Assembly: GCF_900106835.1 (NCBI RefSeq)
Contig: NZ_FNNR01000014.1
Coordinates: forward strand, 1-64,000
Direction of reading: 5' to 3'
Origin: Arthrobacter sp. cf158
GTDB lineage: Bacteria; Actinomycetota; Actinomycetes; Actinomycetales; Micrococcaceae
Length of the DNA: 64,000 nt
In this document: positions 51,216 to 59,960 of the stretch, piece by piece
Layout: every line of letters begins with the position of its first letter
Position numbering within the stretch: the first letter of the stretch is position 1
Translations under genes and position numbers: made by a program
The notes under the pieces: model-generated
The model's input: only the letters and a program-made list of their open reading frames with translations
What the model was told of the DNA's origin: nothing
Database searches by the model: none

Positions 51216-52235
51216 CTATCCGGAGCGGACAGGCCCTACCGACTCACGGATCACCAGCTCCATAGGATCCAGGGTCAGCGCTTCAGAGGCAGAGTGCGTC
51301 CCACGGATTCTGGAGACGAGTTCGCGCATGGACCGCGCACCCAACGCTTCGAGGTCCATGTGGACAGTCGAAAGGGACGGGACCAGGAACGACGATTCCG
51401 CCATGTCATCCCATCCAAAGACGCTGACGTCGCGAGGGACCGCGATTCCGTGCTCATGGAGTGCACGCAGGACTCCTATGGCCATCTGGTCATTTGCCGC
51501 CACAACCGCAGTGACCTCGCGGAGAGCGGCGATCTTCTTTCCGGCCGCGTAGCCGGAGCCGGGAGACCAATCGCCTGCGGCTACACCCACTGATGTCAGT
51601 CCAAGTTCGGCGATCGCTTCCTCATAGGCGACTTTACGGTTCCGCGCGGAAGGCCACGCAGCAGGCCCGGCAACATGGAAGAAGTTCCGGTGTCCCAAGG
51701 AGGCCAAGAGCTCCACGATCTTCCCTGCGGCCGTGCCATCGGCAAGACTACCGCGGGCACGCATCTTGTTGTCATACTCTCCAGCCACCACGAGCGGAAC
51801 AGCTGAATCAATGGCGGCTGACTTCGGCCGCGGGACGAACGACAGAATGCCGGCAATGTCCTCACCCGCGAGCAAGGTCCTCAGCTGAAGGGCCCGGGCT
51901 TCGACCGTTCCTTCCATGGCCACGACGTCCACCCGATAGCCAGCAGCGTGGGCCGCACCAGCGGCACCGGTCAGCATCCGTGCCGGGAAGTATAAGGATG
52001 CTTCAGGTACCACCACCACTACACGGTAAAGCTCGCGTGAACGCAGTGACCTGGCTGCGAGGTTCGGTGAGTAGTTCAGCTGCGCAAGTGCCTTTTCCAC
52101 GCGTTCGGAGGTGTTGGCTTTCAGGGAGTCCTTGTTTTTGAGGTAGCGCGACACTGTCTGATGTGAAACACCGGCCAACTCAGCGACGTCATAGATCGTG
52201 GGGGCCTTTGCCCGTCCGATTGCTTCCTGCACCAT
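51216..52235 (-). CDS. LacI family transcriptional repressor
   Basis: From ATG 52235 the protein has 339 residues. The helix-turn-helix TIYDVAELAGVSHQTVSRYL is followed by the hinge LNYSPNLAARSLRS and a sugar-binding-protein-like core ending in the dimer strands. It is the last gene of the minus-strand operon that begins at 58306. It probably binds the GTGATCGATCAC-type palindromes in the promoters at 58.5 and 62.7 kb and releases them on binding the imported sugar. Confidence 0.92.
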   Translation of the reverse strand: MVQEAIGRAKAPTIYDVAELAGVSHQTVSRYLKNKDSLKANTSERVEKALAQLNYSPNLAARSLRSRELYRVVVVVPEASLYFPARMLTGAAGAAHAAGYRVDVVAMEGTVEARALQLRTLLAGEDIAGILSFVPRPKSAAIDSAVPLVVAGEYDNKMRARGSLADGTAAGKIVELLASLGHRNFFHVAGPAAWPSARNRKVAYEEAIAELGLTSVGVAAGDWSPGSGYAAGKKIAALREVTAVVAANDQMAIGVLRALHEHGIAVPRDVSVFGWDDMAESSFLVPSLSTVHMDLEALGARSMRELVSRIRGTHSASEALTLDPMELVIRESVGPVRSG

Positions 52236-52321
52236 CTCGTGGCTTCCCTTCACTCTTGATCCCGGCTCGGCGGGAGGGACCGGGCTCAAGCCTATCCCTC
52301 CCGCCACCGGTCGTGATCCGC

Positions 52322-53077
52322 TCAAGGTTCAGCGGGCTGGAGTGCGTGGCCTGTATCCCACTTCTGCAGCGTGCCGCACATACCAAAGATGGTTCCCGGA
52401 CTGTTGGCTTCTGACCTGGCGACGGTCGCCTTGGCGAAATGGCTAGCCTGCCCTTGGGCGAGTTCCTGCAACCAGTCAGCTGTACGCTGGGACTCCGGGG
52501 TCACCGTCTCCTCCCACAGTGACTTCCATTCCGGTACCCTCCACTGGATAAGCCGGACGGCGTCCTGATGGAACTTCGCAAGGTACTCACCTTCCCCCGC
52601 AATGGCGGCTTCCTTCAAACGCTGGTATCCGGCCAAGGCCGCGTCTCGCCTGAAGCGGGCTGCGTCCTGGAGAGAGTCCGACGGCGACCCTCCAGTCAGC
52701 GAAGCAGCCCGCGCGTACCTGACGGGGTCGGCAACAACATCGGAGTCAAAGGTCAGCACGGCATCCCCGGCTTCAGGCAGCCCACCGTTCTGCATGATCG
52801 CCAGAATCTCCAGATCGCCGTCATTGACCAGACGATGAATGGTGCCGGGGCTGAACCACAGCAGATCGTTCGGAGCCAAGTCATACGACTCATAGCCTGA
52901 CGTCCTGATGGTTTCCACCCGACCGGTCCCCGCCAGAACGAAGTAAGCCTCCGTGGAGGCTGTGTGCATATGCGGGGATCCCCCACACACGCCGTCAGCT
53001 GTTTCCCATTCGTACACCTTCAACCGGGTCAATCCGACGCCGCCCGGGAAAGCCGCCGAAAGCGTAGTCGTCGTCAT
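52322..53077 (-). CDS. Cupin-domain protein
   Basis: The 251-residue protein has a single cupin fold in its first 110 residues: PHMHTASTEAYFVLAGTG provides two His and a Glu of the metal site, and DLLWFSPGTIHRLVND the fourth His. The remaining part is helical. Such proteins may be sugar or oxo-acid isomerases or metal-dependent oxygenases. The start overlaps the PmoA-family stop by 4 bases. Its place in a sugar operon favours an isomerase-like or sugar-binding role. Confidence 0.82.
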   Translation of the reverse strand: MTTTTLSAAFPGGVGLTRLKVYEWETADGVCGGSPHMHTASTEAYFVLAGTGRVETIRTSGYESYDLAPNDLLWFSPGTIHRLVNDGDLEILAIMQNGGLPEAGDAVLTFDSDVVADPVRYARAASLTGGSPSDSLQDAARFRRDAALAGYQRLKEAAIAGEGEYLAKFHQDAVRLIQWRVPEWKSLWEETVTPESQRTADWLQELAQGQASHFAKATVARSEANSPGTIFGMCGTLQKWDTGHALQPAEP

Positions 53078-54009
53078 GCTCCGACCTTTGCGGGCTCCGA
53101 CAGCAGAGTCTCAGATGCCAACGACGCAAGGCTGGTCAGCCGCTCTTGGTTGGAGTCGCCGTCGGCAATCACCACAGCGTAACGGTTCACCATGGTGCTG
53201 CCAGCAGCGAATGTCACCTCCTGGCTGAAGAACGGGGCCGGACCAAAGCAAGCGAAAGGTTCCGACCTCGCGAACCACTCGGGAGGGTGTTGGGCGTTGG
53301 TCGTGGCATCGGCGATCAACACCGTGGAGTGCCGGCAACTGTCATCATGCTGCCCAACGAAGGCGAGCCACGGTCCCCGGGTTCCGCGCAAGGCTTCGCC
53401 GCTGGCGCCTCCCGGTCCCTCGATCCGGCCGCCGGCGAATTCGCGGGGGCCACGCCAGAACAAACCACCGTAGCCCGCATTTTCGCGGCCTTCCGTGGTG
53501 GGCGAACCGATCTGGATGTCGCGACCGGAGACGTTGGTCATGGCCGTTTCAAACACAAGGATCCATGCATCAGCCTCCGGCCCGGTTTCGATGCGGATGG
53601 TGCGGATTTCGTCCACAACGTGTTCGCCGGGCTGGGTCCACCAGCTCAGTTCATGCGAGAACTGAAAGGCGTTACCCGTAGCACTGGCTTCGAGAACGCG
53701 TTGGTGGCGCATGCGGCCGTTGTTGGGAAGCCACGTGTAATCGGTCTTTTTGCGGTAGCTTGGGCCACCCCAAAAGTTGTCGTCGCCGAAGTGCGGCAGT
53801 GACCACGCGATGCCCTTGTGCCAGACGTGGTCCCATGGACGGTAGACACTGACCACCTCACCTGCGGTGGTCCTCAGCGGGTGGAAGAACGGACGGGGCG
53901 ATTCCCGCTGTTCGTCGCTGGCGTCATAGGTGTAGGTGGCGATCTCCTGGTCCCCAAGGGACACTGTCAGCGATTTTTCGTCGTCACGCCAGGTAATCGT
54001 GTTGCTCAT
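53074..54009 (-). CDS. PmoA family protein (DUF6807)
   Basis: From ATG 54009, in ATGA overlap with the next upstream gene, the product has 311 residues. The family motifs RPFFHPLRT, YRPWDHVWHKGIAWSLPHFG and FWGG are present in the first 90 residues, and the protein looks all-beta. PmoA/DUF6807 proteins are regularly found beside Gfo/Idh/MocA oxidoreductases in sugar operons, but their activity is not established. A link to processing of an oxo-sugar is possible. Confidence 0.82.
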   Translation of the reverse strand: MSNTITWRDDEKSLTVSLGDQEIATYTYDASDEQRESPRPFFHPLRTTAGEVVSVYRPWDHVWHKGIAWSLPHFGDDNFWGGPSYRKKTDYTWLPNNGRMRHQRVLEASATGNAFQFSHELSWWTQPGEHVVDEIRTIRIETGPEADAWILVFETAMTNVSGRDIQIGSPTTEGRENAGYGGLFWRGPREFAGGRIEGPGGASGEALRGTRGPWLAFVGQHDDSCRHSTVLIADATTNAQHPPEWFARSEPFACFGPAPFFSQEVTFAAGSTMVNRYAVVIADGDSNQERLTSLASLASETLLSEPAKVGA

Positions 54010-55109
54010 GCGTTCAGTGCTTCCTCTTGTTTCCACGGTTCCAGGTGCCCGTCCATACGGGTGAAGAACGGGTTGGTTTCATTGATTTGCCCGCGGGCGA
54101 TGGTGGTCCCGCTGACACTCGAGGCATAGATTGCCGCAGCAAGCTCCATGGTGGCGTAGGCGTCCGTAATGGAGACCGGCGGGTGGGTACCGTGCTGGAT
54201 ACTCCGGATCAGCGCTCGATACTGCGCGGCGTGACCGCTGGGGAAGTCTTCGCCGTGATTCCAGAGTTCGACGACGTCCTCCCGCCCGGGCGCCGGCGTG
54301 AGAGTCCAGTTGTTGTCGCTGTAGCCGTATAGGTGCTCCAGTTCCACCGTTGCGTTCTCGAAATCCAGGCGCGTGTAGGAGGTCTCGCGTGGTGAGATCA
54401 CGGAGTTAATGACAGTCGCGATGGCTCCGGATTCGAATCGAACCACTGCGGCGGATGCATCTTCCGTGTCAGTTCTGCGGGCCAGCTTTCCAGCGAATGC
54501 CGTGACCTCGGCCCATGGCCCCCACAGGTGCAGGAGAAGATCGAACTGATGGATGCCGTGACCCATCGTGGGTCCGCCACCTTCGACATCCCAAAGGCCC
54601 CGCCATGGAACATCGAAATAGGGCTGGTCCCTGAACCACAGGGTATTGCAGGTACCTACTAATGGCTTGCCCAAGGCGCCGGAAGCCTGGAGCTCGAGCA
54701 GCCTTTGTGCCCCCGAACCGAAACGGTGCTGGAACACACAGCTGAGGGTTCCCGTAGAGGCAGCTTCTGCCTTCTCAAGTTCGCGCATCTGGCTTAGGGA
54801 CAACGCCGGTGGCTTCTCGATCACCGCGTGCAACCCGTAGCTGAGCGCCTCAAGCGCCAACGGAAAGTGGCTTGACGGCGGGGTGCAGATGGCAACTAGA
54901 TCCAGCCCGCCGCCGTCGACCGCTGCCGCAAGGCTTGCCGCCGTGCGGGTGACGCCCCACTTGTCCGCAAATTCCTGAGCTCGGGTTGCGTCCAGGTCAA
55001 TGGCTACGGTCAGTTCAATCCCTGGTTGTTGCTGCAGGGCTTCGGCGTGGGCATTGGCGATGCCGCCGGTGCCAACAAAAGCGACTCGGATCTTTTTGGT
55101 GTCAGTCAT
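54006..55109 (-). CDS. Gfo/Idh/MocA family oxidoreductase
   Basis: The 367-residue protein has GTGGIA at 13-18 for NAD(P) binding and the catalytic E98-K99-P100 in HAVIEKPPALS; the C-terminal sheet ends with DAYATMELAAAIYASS. It likely oxidises the sugar brought in by the importer encoded just upstream. It follows the binding-protein gene by two bases and overlaps the PmoA-family gene, a pairing common in oxidative sugar catabolism. Confidence 0.9.
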   Translation of the reverse strand: MTDTKKIRVAFVGTGGIANAHAEALQQQPGIELTVAIDLDATRAQEFADKWGVTRTAASLAAAVDGGGLDLVAICTPPSSHFPLALEALSYGLHAVIEKPPALSLSQMRELEKAEAASTGTLSCVFQHRFGSGAQRLLELQASGALGKPLVGTCNTLWFRDQPYFDVPWRGLWDVEGGGPTMGHGIHQFDLLLHLWGPWAEVTAFAGKLARRTDTEDASAAVVRFESGAIATVINSVISPRETSYTRLDFENATVELEHLYGYSDNNWTLTPAPGREDVVELWNHGEDFPSGHAAQYRALIRSIQHGTHPPVSITDAYATMELAAAIYASSVSGTTIARGQINETNPFFTRMDGHLEPWKQEEALNA

Positions 55110-55111
55110 AG

Positions 55112-56410
55112 CTACTTCCGAAGTGAGGAGGAAAGTTCGTCGATGAACGGCTGGGCGGCCTTCTCAGGTGTAGTGCGTTCGAAGAGGATGTCCGAGGTGT
55201 AGCGGCTGAGAATGTCCAGGATGGTGCTGCCGCCAGCGGGAGTAATAGGCGGTGCGGGCCGCACAGCGTCGGCGATGGAGTCCGTGAAGTCGATCGCAGC
55301 CTTGTCCGTGGCAGACAACTTGGGCCCGATGGCCTCCCGGATTTTGGTGTTGGCCGGGATGCCGCGTTCGGTCAGCATGACATCGCCGGCGGCTTGGCTG
55401 TTGGTCAGGTAGTTAAGGAATTTCTCCGCTGCTTTTTGGTGCTTCGTACGGGACGACACAGACCAGAACATGGACGCTTTGTAGTATGCGCCAGGTTCCT
55501 TGGCCTGTGATTCACCCGGAAGGCGCAACAACTTCAGCGGCTGTCCGCTGGCTGCAGAGTAGGCGGTGAGTTGGGTATTGAAGGAGCCGGAGAACCCCAT
55601 CTGGTTCTTGGCGATGGCTGTCTGGTTCAGCGATGCCGTGGCGTTTTCCATAATCACGGAAGGTTTCGCTGCTGCTCCGGACTTGGAAAGGTCCTGGATG
55701 TTTTTCCAGAAGGACACCAGTGTCTCGGGCTTGATCACTACTTTGCCGGACTCGTCGTACAGCCTGTCGCCCTGCTGCCGGGCCCAGATGTAGAGGTCCT
55801 GGTCACTGTAACCGACACCGACGCCTGTAGCTCCCGCACCGCTTTGGCTGACCTGTTGCCCGATCTTCTTGTAGTCATCCCAACTCCACGTGGAATCGTC
55901 GGGCATGGCCACTCCGGCCTTCTCCAGGACAGCCGGGTTGGCAATGATGCAGTACGTGGCAACGCCCGTCACCAGCCCCACCAGTTTTCCGTCAACTTCG
56001 CCGCTCTTCAGCGTGTCGCCCTCAATGCTTGACGTGTCCAGATTGAGTTTCTTCAAGTCCAGCAGTGCACCACGGTCGCCGTACTCACGGACGTATTTCT
56101 CGTCCATCTGGATAATGTCCGGAGCGTCGTTGGCTGCCACTTGGGTGGCGAGTTTGTCCCAGTAGCCGTTCCAGTCGCCGTACTCCCCCACCACTGTGAT
56201 GTTGGGGTTTTCGGCGTTGAATGCATCAATAACCTTCTGGGTGGCCTTTTGCCGTGCATCGCCGCCCCACCAGGAAAAGCGGATCGTAACGGGTCCTGTT
56301 TCCTCGGCGGCTGGGTTGGCGCCGGCACCACAGCCGGTGAGGAGGAGGGCTGAGGCAGCTGCGGTCGCCGACCATTGGAGGAGTTTGCGGCGGGTAGGTT
56401 GAGTCTTCAT
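55112..56410 (-). CDS. ABC sugar-binding lipoprotein
   Basis: The 432-residue precursor has a twin-Arg-like start (RRKLLQW) and a lipobox LLTGC with Cys27. The mature part, with IRFSWWGGDARQKATQKVIDAF in parts and PDIIQMDEKYVREYGDRGALLDL, belongs to the family of sugar-oligomer binding proteins. Unrelated in detail to the two similar binding proteins at 35.7 and 49.8 kb. It serves the permeases encoded upstream in the same operon. Confidence 0.92.
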   Translation of the reverse strand: MKTQPTRRKLLQWSATAAASALLLTGCGAGANPAAEETGPVTIRFSWWGGDARQKATQKVIDAFNAENPNITVVGEYGDWNGYWDKLATQVAANDAPDIIQMDEKYVREYGDRGALLDLKKLNLDTSSIEGDTLKSGEVDGKLVGLVTGVATYCIIANPAVLEKAGVAMPDDSTWSWDDYKKIGQQVSQSGAGATGVGVGYSDQDLYIWARQQGDRLYDESGKVVIKPETLVSFWKNIQDLSKSGAAAKPSVIMENATASLNQTAIAKNQMGFSGSFNTQLTAYSAASGQPLKLLRLPGESQAKEPGAYYKASMFWSVSSRTKHQKAAEKFLNYLTNSQAAGDVMLTERGIPANTKIREAIGPKLSATDKAAIDFTDSIADAVRPAPPITPAGGSTILDILSRYTSDILFERTTPEKAAQPFIDELSSSLRK

Positions 56411-56466
56411 GAATACACCTTCCTTGGTGTGTTGTGGGGGGTGCCGTCGTTGACACCGAATTGCTC

Positions 56467-57390
56467 TTATTTGATGCCCGTGGTGGCGATGCCCTTGACC
56501 AGGAATTTCTGGCCGAGGAGGAACGCGATGAAGACGGGAAGCAGGGACACGATGGACATTGCGAACATGGCACCCCAGGACGTTGATGCGGTGGCGTCGA
56601 TGAAAGCCCGGAGCGCCACCGGGACAGTGAACATGTCCGGATCCGTCAGATAGATGAGCTGGCTGAAGAAGTCGTTCCAGGTCCAGATGAAAGTGAAGAT
56701 GGTGGTGGTGGCCAGCGCCGGGACCATGAGCGGCAGGATCACCTGCAGGAAAATCCGTGGGTGGCCGGCACCGTCAATCCTGGCCGCCTCGTCCAGCTCC
56801 CTGGGTATACCGCGGATGAATTGGACCATCAGGAACACGAAGAACGCATCCGTGGCCAGGAGTTTGGGGACGATGATCGGCCAGAAAGTGTTCACCCAAC
56901 CAATCTGCGAGAACAGAATGTACTGGGGAACAATCACCACATGGAACGGCAGCATGATGGTCAGCAGCATCGCCCCGAAAAGCCACTTCTTTCCCTTGAA
57001 ATTCAGCCTGGCGAACGCATAGGCTGCCATCGAACAGGAAACAAGGTTGCCGATGATGCACCCGAGGACCACGATCGCGGAGTTCAGCAAATACGTGGAG
57101 AAGGGGTTCGCCAGCGCATTCCAGCCGTCGCTGAAGTTGCTTGCCTCGAACGTCGTGAGCCATAGCCCAGGCTCCTTGAAAATCAGGTCGTTGGGTCGAA
57201 GAGAAGACACCACCATCCACAACAGCGGATAGATCATCAGCAGAGCCGAGAGAATCAGGATTATGTGCTTCAGTATCGCCCGCATACGAGTGGCTGCGGG
57301 GCTTCGTGGCCGCGACACTTTGCGGGGCGGGAGTTTGGCTTCCTTGCGACCCTCACTGGTTGGGGTGGGAAGAGCTTGAAGTTTAGTCAT
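56467..57390 (-). CDS. Carbohydrate ABC transporter permease (MalG-type)
   Basis: The 307-residue membrane protein has a charged N-terminus, six hydrophobic segments and the EAA loop DEAARIDGAGHPRIFLQVILPL. It ends in LGQKFLVKGIATTGIK, typical for the type. It overlaps the MalF-type gene by 8 bases. No ATPase gene exists in this operon either. Confidence 0.92.
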   Translation of the reverse strand: MTKLQALPTPTSEGRKEAKLPPRKVSRPRSPAATRMRAILKHIILILSALLMIYPLLWMVVSSLRPNDLIFKEPGLWLTTFEASNFSDGWNALANPFSTYLLNSAIVVLGCIIGNLVSCSMAAYAFARLNFKGKKWLFGAMLLTIMLPFHVVIVPQYILFSQIGWVNTFWPIIVPKLLATDAFFVFLMVQFIRGIPRELDEAARIDGAGHPRIFLQVILPLMVPALATTTIFTFIWTWNDFFSQLIYLTDPDMFTVPVALRAFIDATASTSWGAMFAMSIVSLLPVFIAFLLGQKFLVKGIATTGIK

Positions 57391-58306
57391 CGTAGAACAC
57401 CCAGAACTTTGAGGCGTAGAAGTTGATGGCGGTAAAGGCGCCGATGATCAGGAGGAGTACCCACGCCATGGCCGAGGCGTACCCCATATCGAACTGGCCG
57501 AAGCCCTTCTGGTACAGGTACAAGGTAAAGAACATGGTGGAATCCGACGGTCCCCCTGTACCACCGGAGACGATGAACGCCTGGGTGAAGGACTGGAATG
57601 CTCCCACGATCTGCAGCACCAGGTTGAAGAAGATGATGGGGCTCAGCAGAGGCAGCGTGATGCGGAAGAACTGGCTGACTTTGCTGGCTCCATCCACTTG
57701 GGCGGCTTCGTAATACATGTGCGGGATCTGCCTCAGGCCGGCCAGGAAGATGATCATGGGACTGCCGAAGGTCCAGATGTGCAGGAGGATGATGGTGCTC
57801 AGCGCTGTGTTGGGGTCCGAGATCCAGCCTGGACCTTCAATACCGATCAATGCAAGGAACTGGTTCACCAAGCCCGTGGTGCCGAAAATCTGCTTCCACA
57901 GGATAGCCACGGCTACCGACCCACCCAGCAGGGAGGGCAAGTAGAACACTGAACGGTAGAAGGGCAAGCCCCTGATCCCTCGATCGAGGACCATCGCGAT
58001 GAGCAGTGCCACTGCAAGCTGCAGGGGTACGCCCACCAGAACGTAGATGAAGGTCACCCGAAGCGAGTTCAACAACCGGGCGTCTTCGAACATTCGGACA
58101 AAGTTATCCAAGCCGACGAACGTCGGTTCCTGAAGCAGGTTGTAGTCGGTGAAAGACAAGTACAGGGATATGAGCATTGGGCCCAGCGTGATGGCCACCA
58201 GGCCAACCAGCCAAGGCCCCAGAAAGACCAGCGCGGCCTTCGTATCGCGACCCTCCGACTTGGAGCCCTGGCCTTTGAGCTTGCCCAGTTCTGACAATGC
58301 GCTCAT
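57383..58306 (-). CDS. Carbohydrate ABC transporter permease (MalF-type)
   Basis: From ATG 58306 the product has 307 residues with six hydrophobic segments and the EAA motif YEAAQVDGASKVSQFFRITLPL. It is the first gene of the LacI-controlled operon and lies 180 bases downstream of a strong promoter with two operator palindromes. An in-frame start at 58330 is possible but lacks a better ribosome site. Confidence 0.91.
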   Translation of the reverse strand: MSALSELGKLKGQGSKSEGRDTKAALVFLGPWLVGLVAITLGPMLISLYLSFTDYNLLQEPTFVGLDNFVRMFEDARLLNSLRVTFIYVLVGVPLQLAVALLIAMVLDRGIRGLPFYRSVFYLPSLLGGSVAVAILWKQIFGTTGLVNQFLALIGIEGPGWISDPNTALSTIILLHIWTFGSPMIIFLAGLRQIPHMYYEAAQVDGASKVSQFFRITLPLLSPIIFFNLVLQIVGAFQSFTQAFIVSGGTGGPSDSTMFFTLYLYQKGFGQFDMGYASAMAWVLLLIIGAFTAINFYASKFWVFYDD

Positions 58307-58487
58307 GGTGCTGCCTGCTCTGAGCGGCACGTAGGTGTGCCCGTTGTTGACGATTTCATGGTTTCCTTACGCGACGGCCAGCCACAGCTTCGTGGGTCTG
58401 TCCGTCCTTGAATGCGGTATTTCGCTGTTCGTCCGGGATCTGATGTGATTCGGAGCCTTGAACCGGCGGAAAGTGATCGGTAACACA

Positions 58488-58531
58488 ATTATTTGTGATC
58501 GATCACATTAAGTCAACGGGTGATCGATCAC
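58488..58531 (-). promoter_or_regulatory. LacI-controlled promoter with two palindromic operators
   Basis: On the minus strand TTGACT (58511-58516) and AATAAT (58488-58493) form a promoter with a 17-base spacer. The palindrome TGTGATCGATCACA (58494-58507) fills most of the spacer, and a second copy, GTGATCGATCAC (58520-58531), lies just upstream of the -35 element; their centres are 25 bases apart. This should place the importer operon under the LacI protein encoded at its end. Confidence 0.75.
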
Positions 58532-58592
58532 TATTTTGATTATCGCCGCCGGCGGGACGATGCAGCTGCCTGCCCCGTCCCGCCAGTAGTGG

Positions 58593-59960
58593 TTACGGCA
58601 CAGCCACCTTCAGCGGTTTGGACGAAGTTTCGCCCGCGTGGTTGGCGAAAACGGCGGTTACTACGTGCTCCCCGGATGCCATGGTGAGAGGCGTCTCTAC
58701 ATGCTGCGCATTGGGAGTCGACGGCGCAAGGGCACCTTCGGCAACAAGCACACCATTGTCAAAGATCCGGTAGGAGGAGGCATTGGTGCCCCACCAGAGG
58801 TCGGCCACCACCGTGCGCTGCGCTCCGCTTCCTGCGACCCGAACGACGGGCTGGCCCGGCGCCGCGTCCGCTACCTTGACGGCGACCGTTGTCGTTGCTG
58901 TGGAACCAGCTGAATTCACCAGTTCACCGGTGTAGGCATATGTCCCGTTGAGACGATTGCTGATGTCAACGGTGGCATTCTGGGCGCTCACCCCGTCGGC
59001 GGTCAGAGGAACCGTCGCCATCAATACGCCGTTCTCAAAAAGCCTGAACGTCCGCGCGTTGGTGCCCCACCAGAGGTTCATCGTTACCTGGAAATTGCCA
59101 TCGTGAAGACCATGGGCCCAGCCGCTCGTGGTGGACAGGACGCCGCATGCAGGCGGAGCAGGATCGGTCACTGGCGGTGCAGGAACCGAGACAATCAACG
59201 AATACACAGTGCGCGCGGTGCCATCTGCTGATGCCACAGCGATCTTCACTACCTGCCCGTCAACAACAGCGAGAGCGTGCCCGGTGCCGCTTTGTACCGA
59301 CGTCCCGTCCACATCAAGTTCTGACTGGGTCGCGGTGGTTGTCGGAATGACCGTCAGGGAGGTACTCCCTGACGGCAGCTCAACCGAGTACTCCTCCGTG
59401 TCGGAGGTGAATTCCGGCGAAAGATTGGATCCCGTCACGGACAGTTTGGATAGTGTTGCGTCCGCATCGAGGAATCCGCGCTCAACCACCACGCTGTACT
59501 CCTGGCGCGTAGTACCGTCTTCGGCCGTCACCACCACGGGTATGGTGTTGGTTCCTTCCACCAGCGCCAGCGGCTCCGACTCCACACCCGGTTGGACCGG
59601 GACGCCGCCAATCGTAATTCCAGCCACGGCGGCCGCCGTCGGGGTCACAGTGATGCGCAAGTGATCCGTGCCGGCTGGAACAGCTGCGTGCCACGTGTTG
59701 CCCGAACGAGCTGCTGCAGCGACGTCCGTAGCCAAGGTCGCAATGCCTGCGTCGTTTCGATCCCGGTCGGTCCCTTGGAGGACACGTACGTCGTCGAAGT
59801 GCAGTGAGCCCGTATTGGAACTATTGGCATACCACTCAATCCGGGCAACCCCGCCCGTCAGGGGATTGCGGAATCCTACGTCCGTGAAAATCCGCCTGCC
59901 GTCGATGAGCAGGCTAAGGCGCTGGTTGACAGTATCCAGCTGGAGCGTGATGGTGTACCA
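58593..59960 (-). pseudogene. C-terminal part of the interrupted beta-helix protein, downstream of an in-frame TAG
   Basis: This is the same reading frame as 59961-62588 continued past the stop codon at 59961-59963. Directly after the stop it reads WYTITLQLDTVNQRLSLLIDG, completing the LamG-like domain begun before it. Then follow a cadherin-like beta-sandwich repeat (GITIGGVPV, LSKLSVTGSNLSPEF) and two chitin/sugar-binding type repeats with LWWGTNA (59.0-59.1 and 58.8 kb). It has no ribosome site near its first ATG (59735), so it is unlikely to be an independent gene. Confidence 0.75.

Noticed and set aside
58593..59735. Independent gene starting at ATG 59735
   Set aside because: It is in the same frame as the beta-helix gene, lacks a ribosome site and signal peptide, and the bases between 59735 and the stop codon continue the LamG-like domain.
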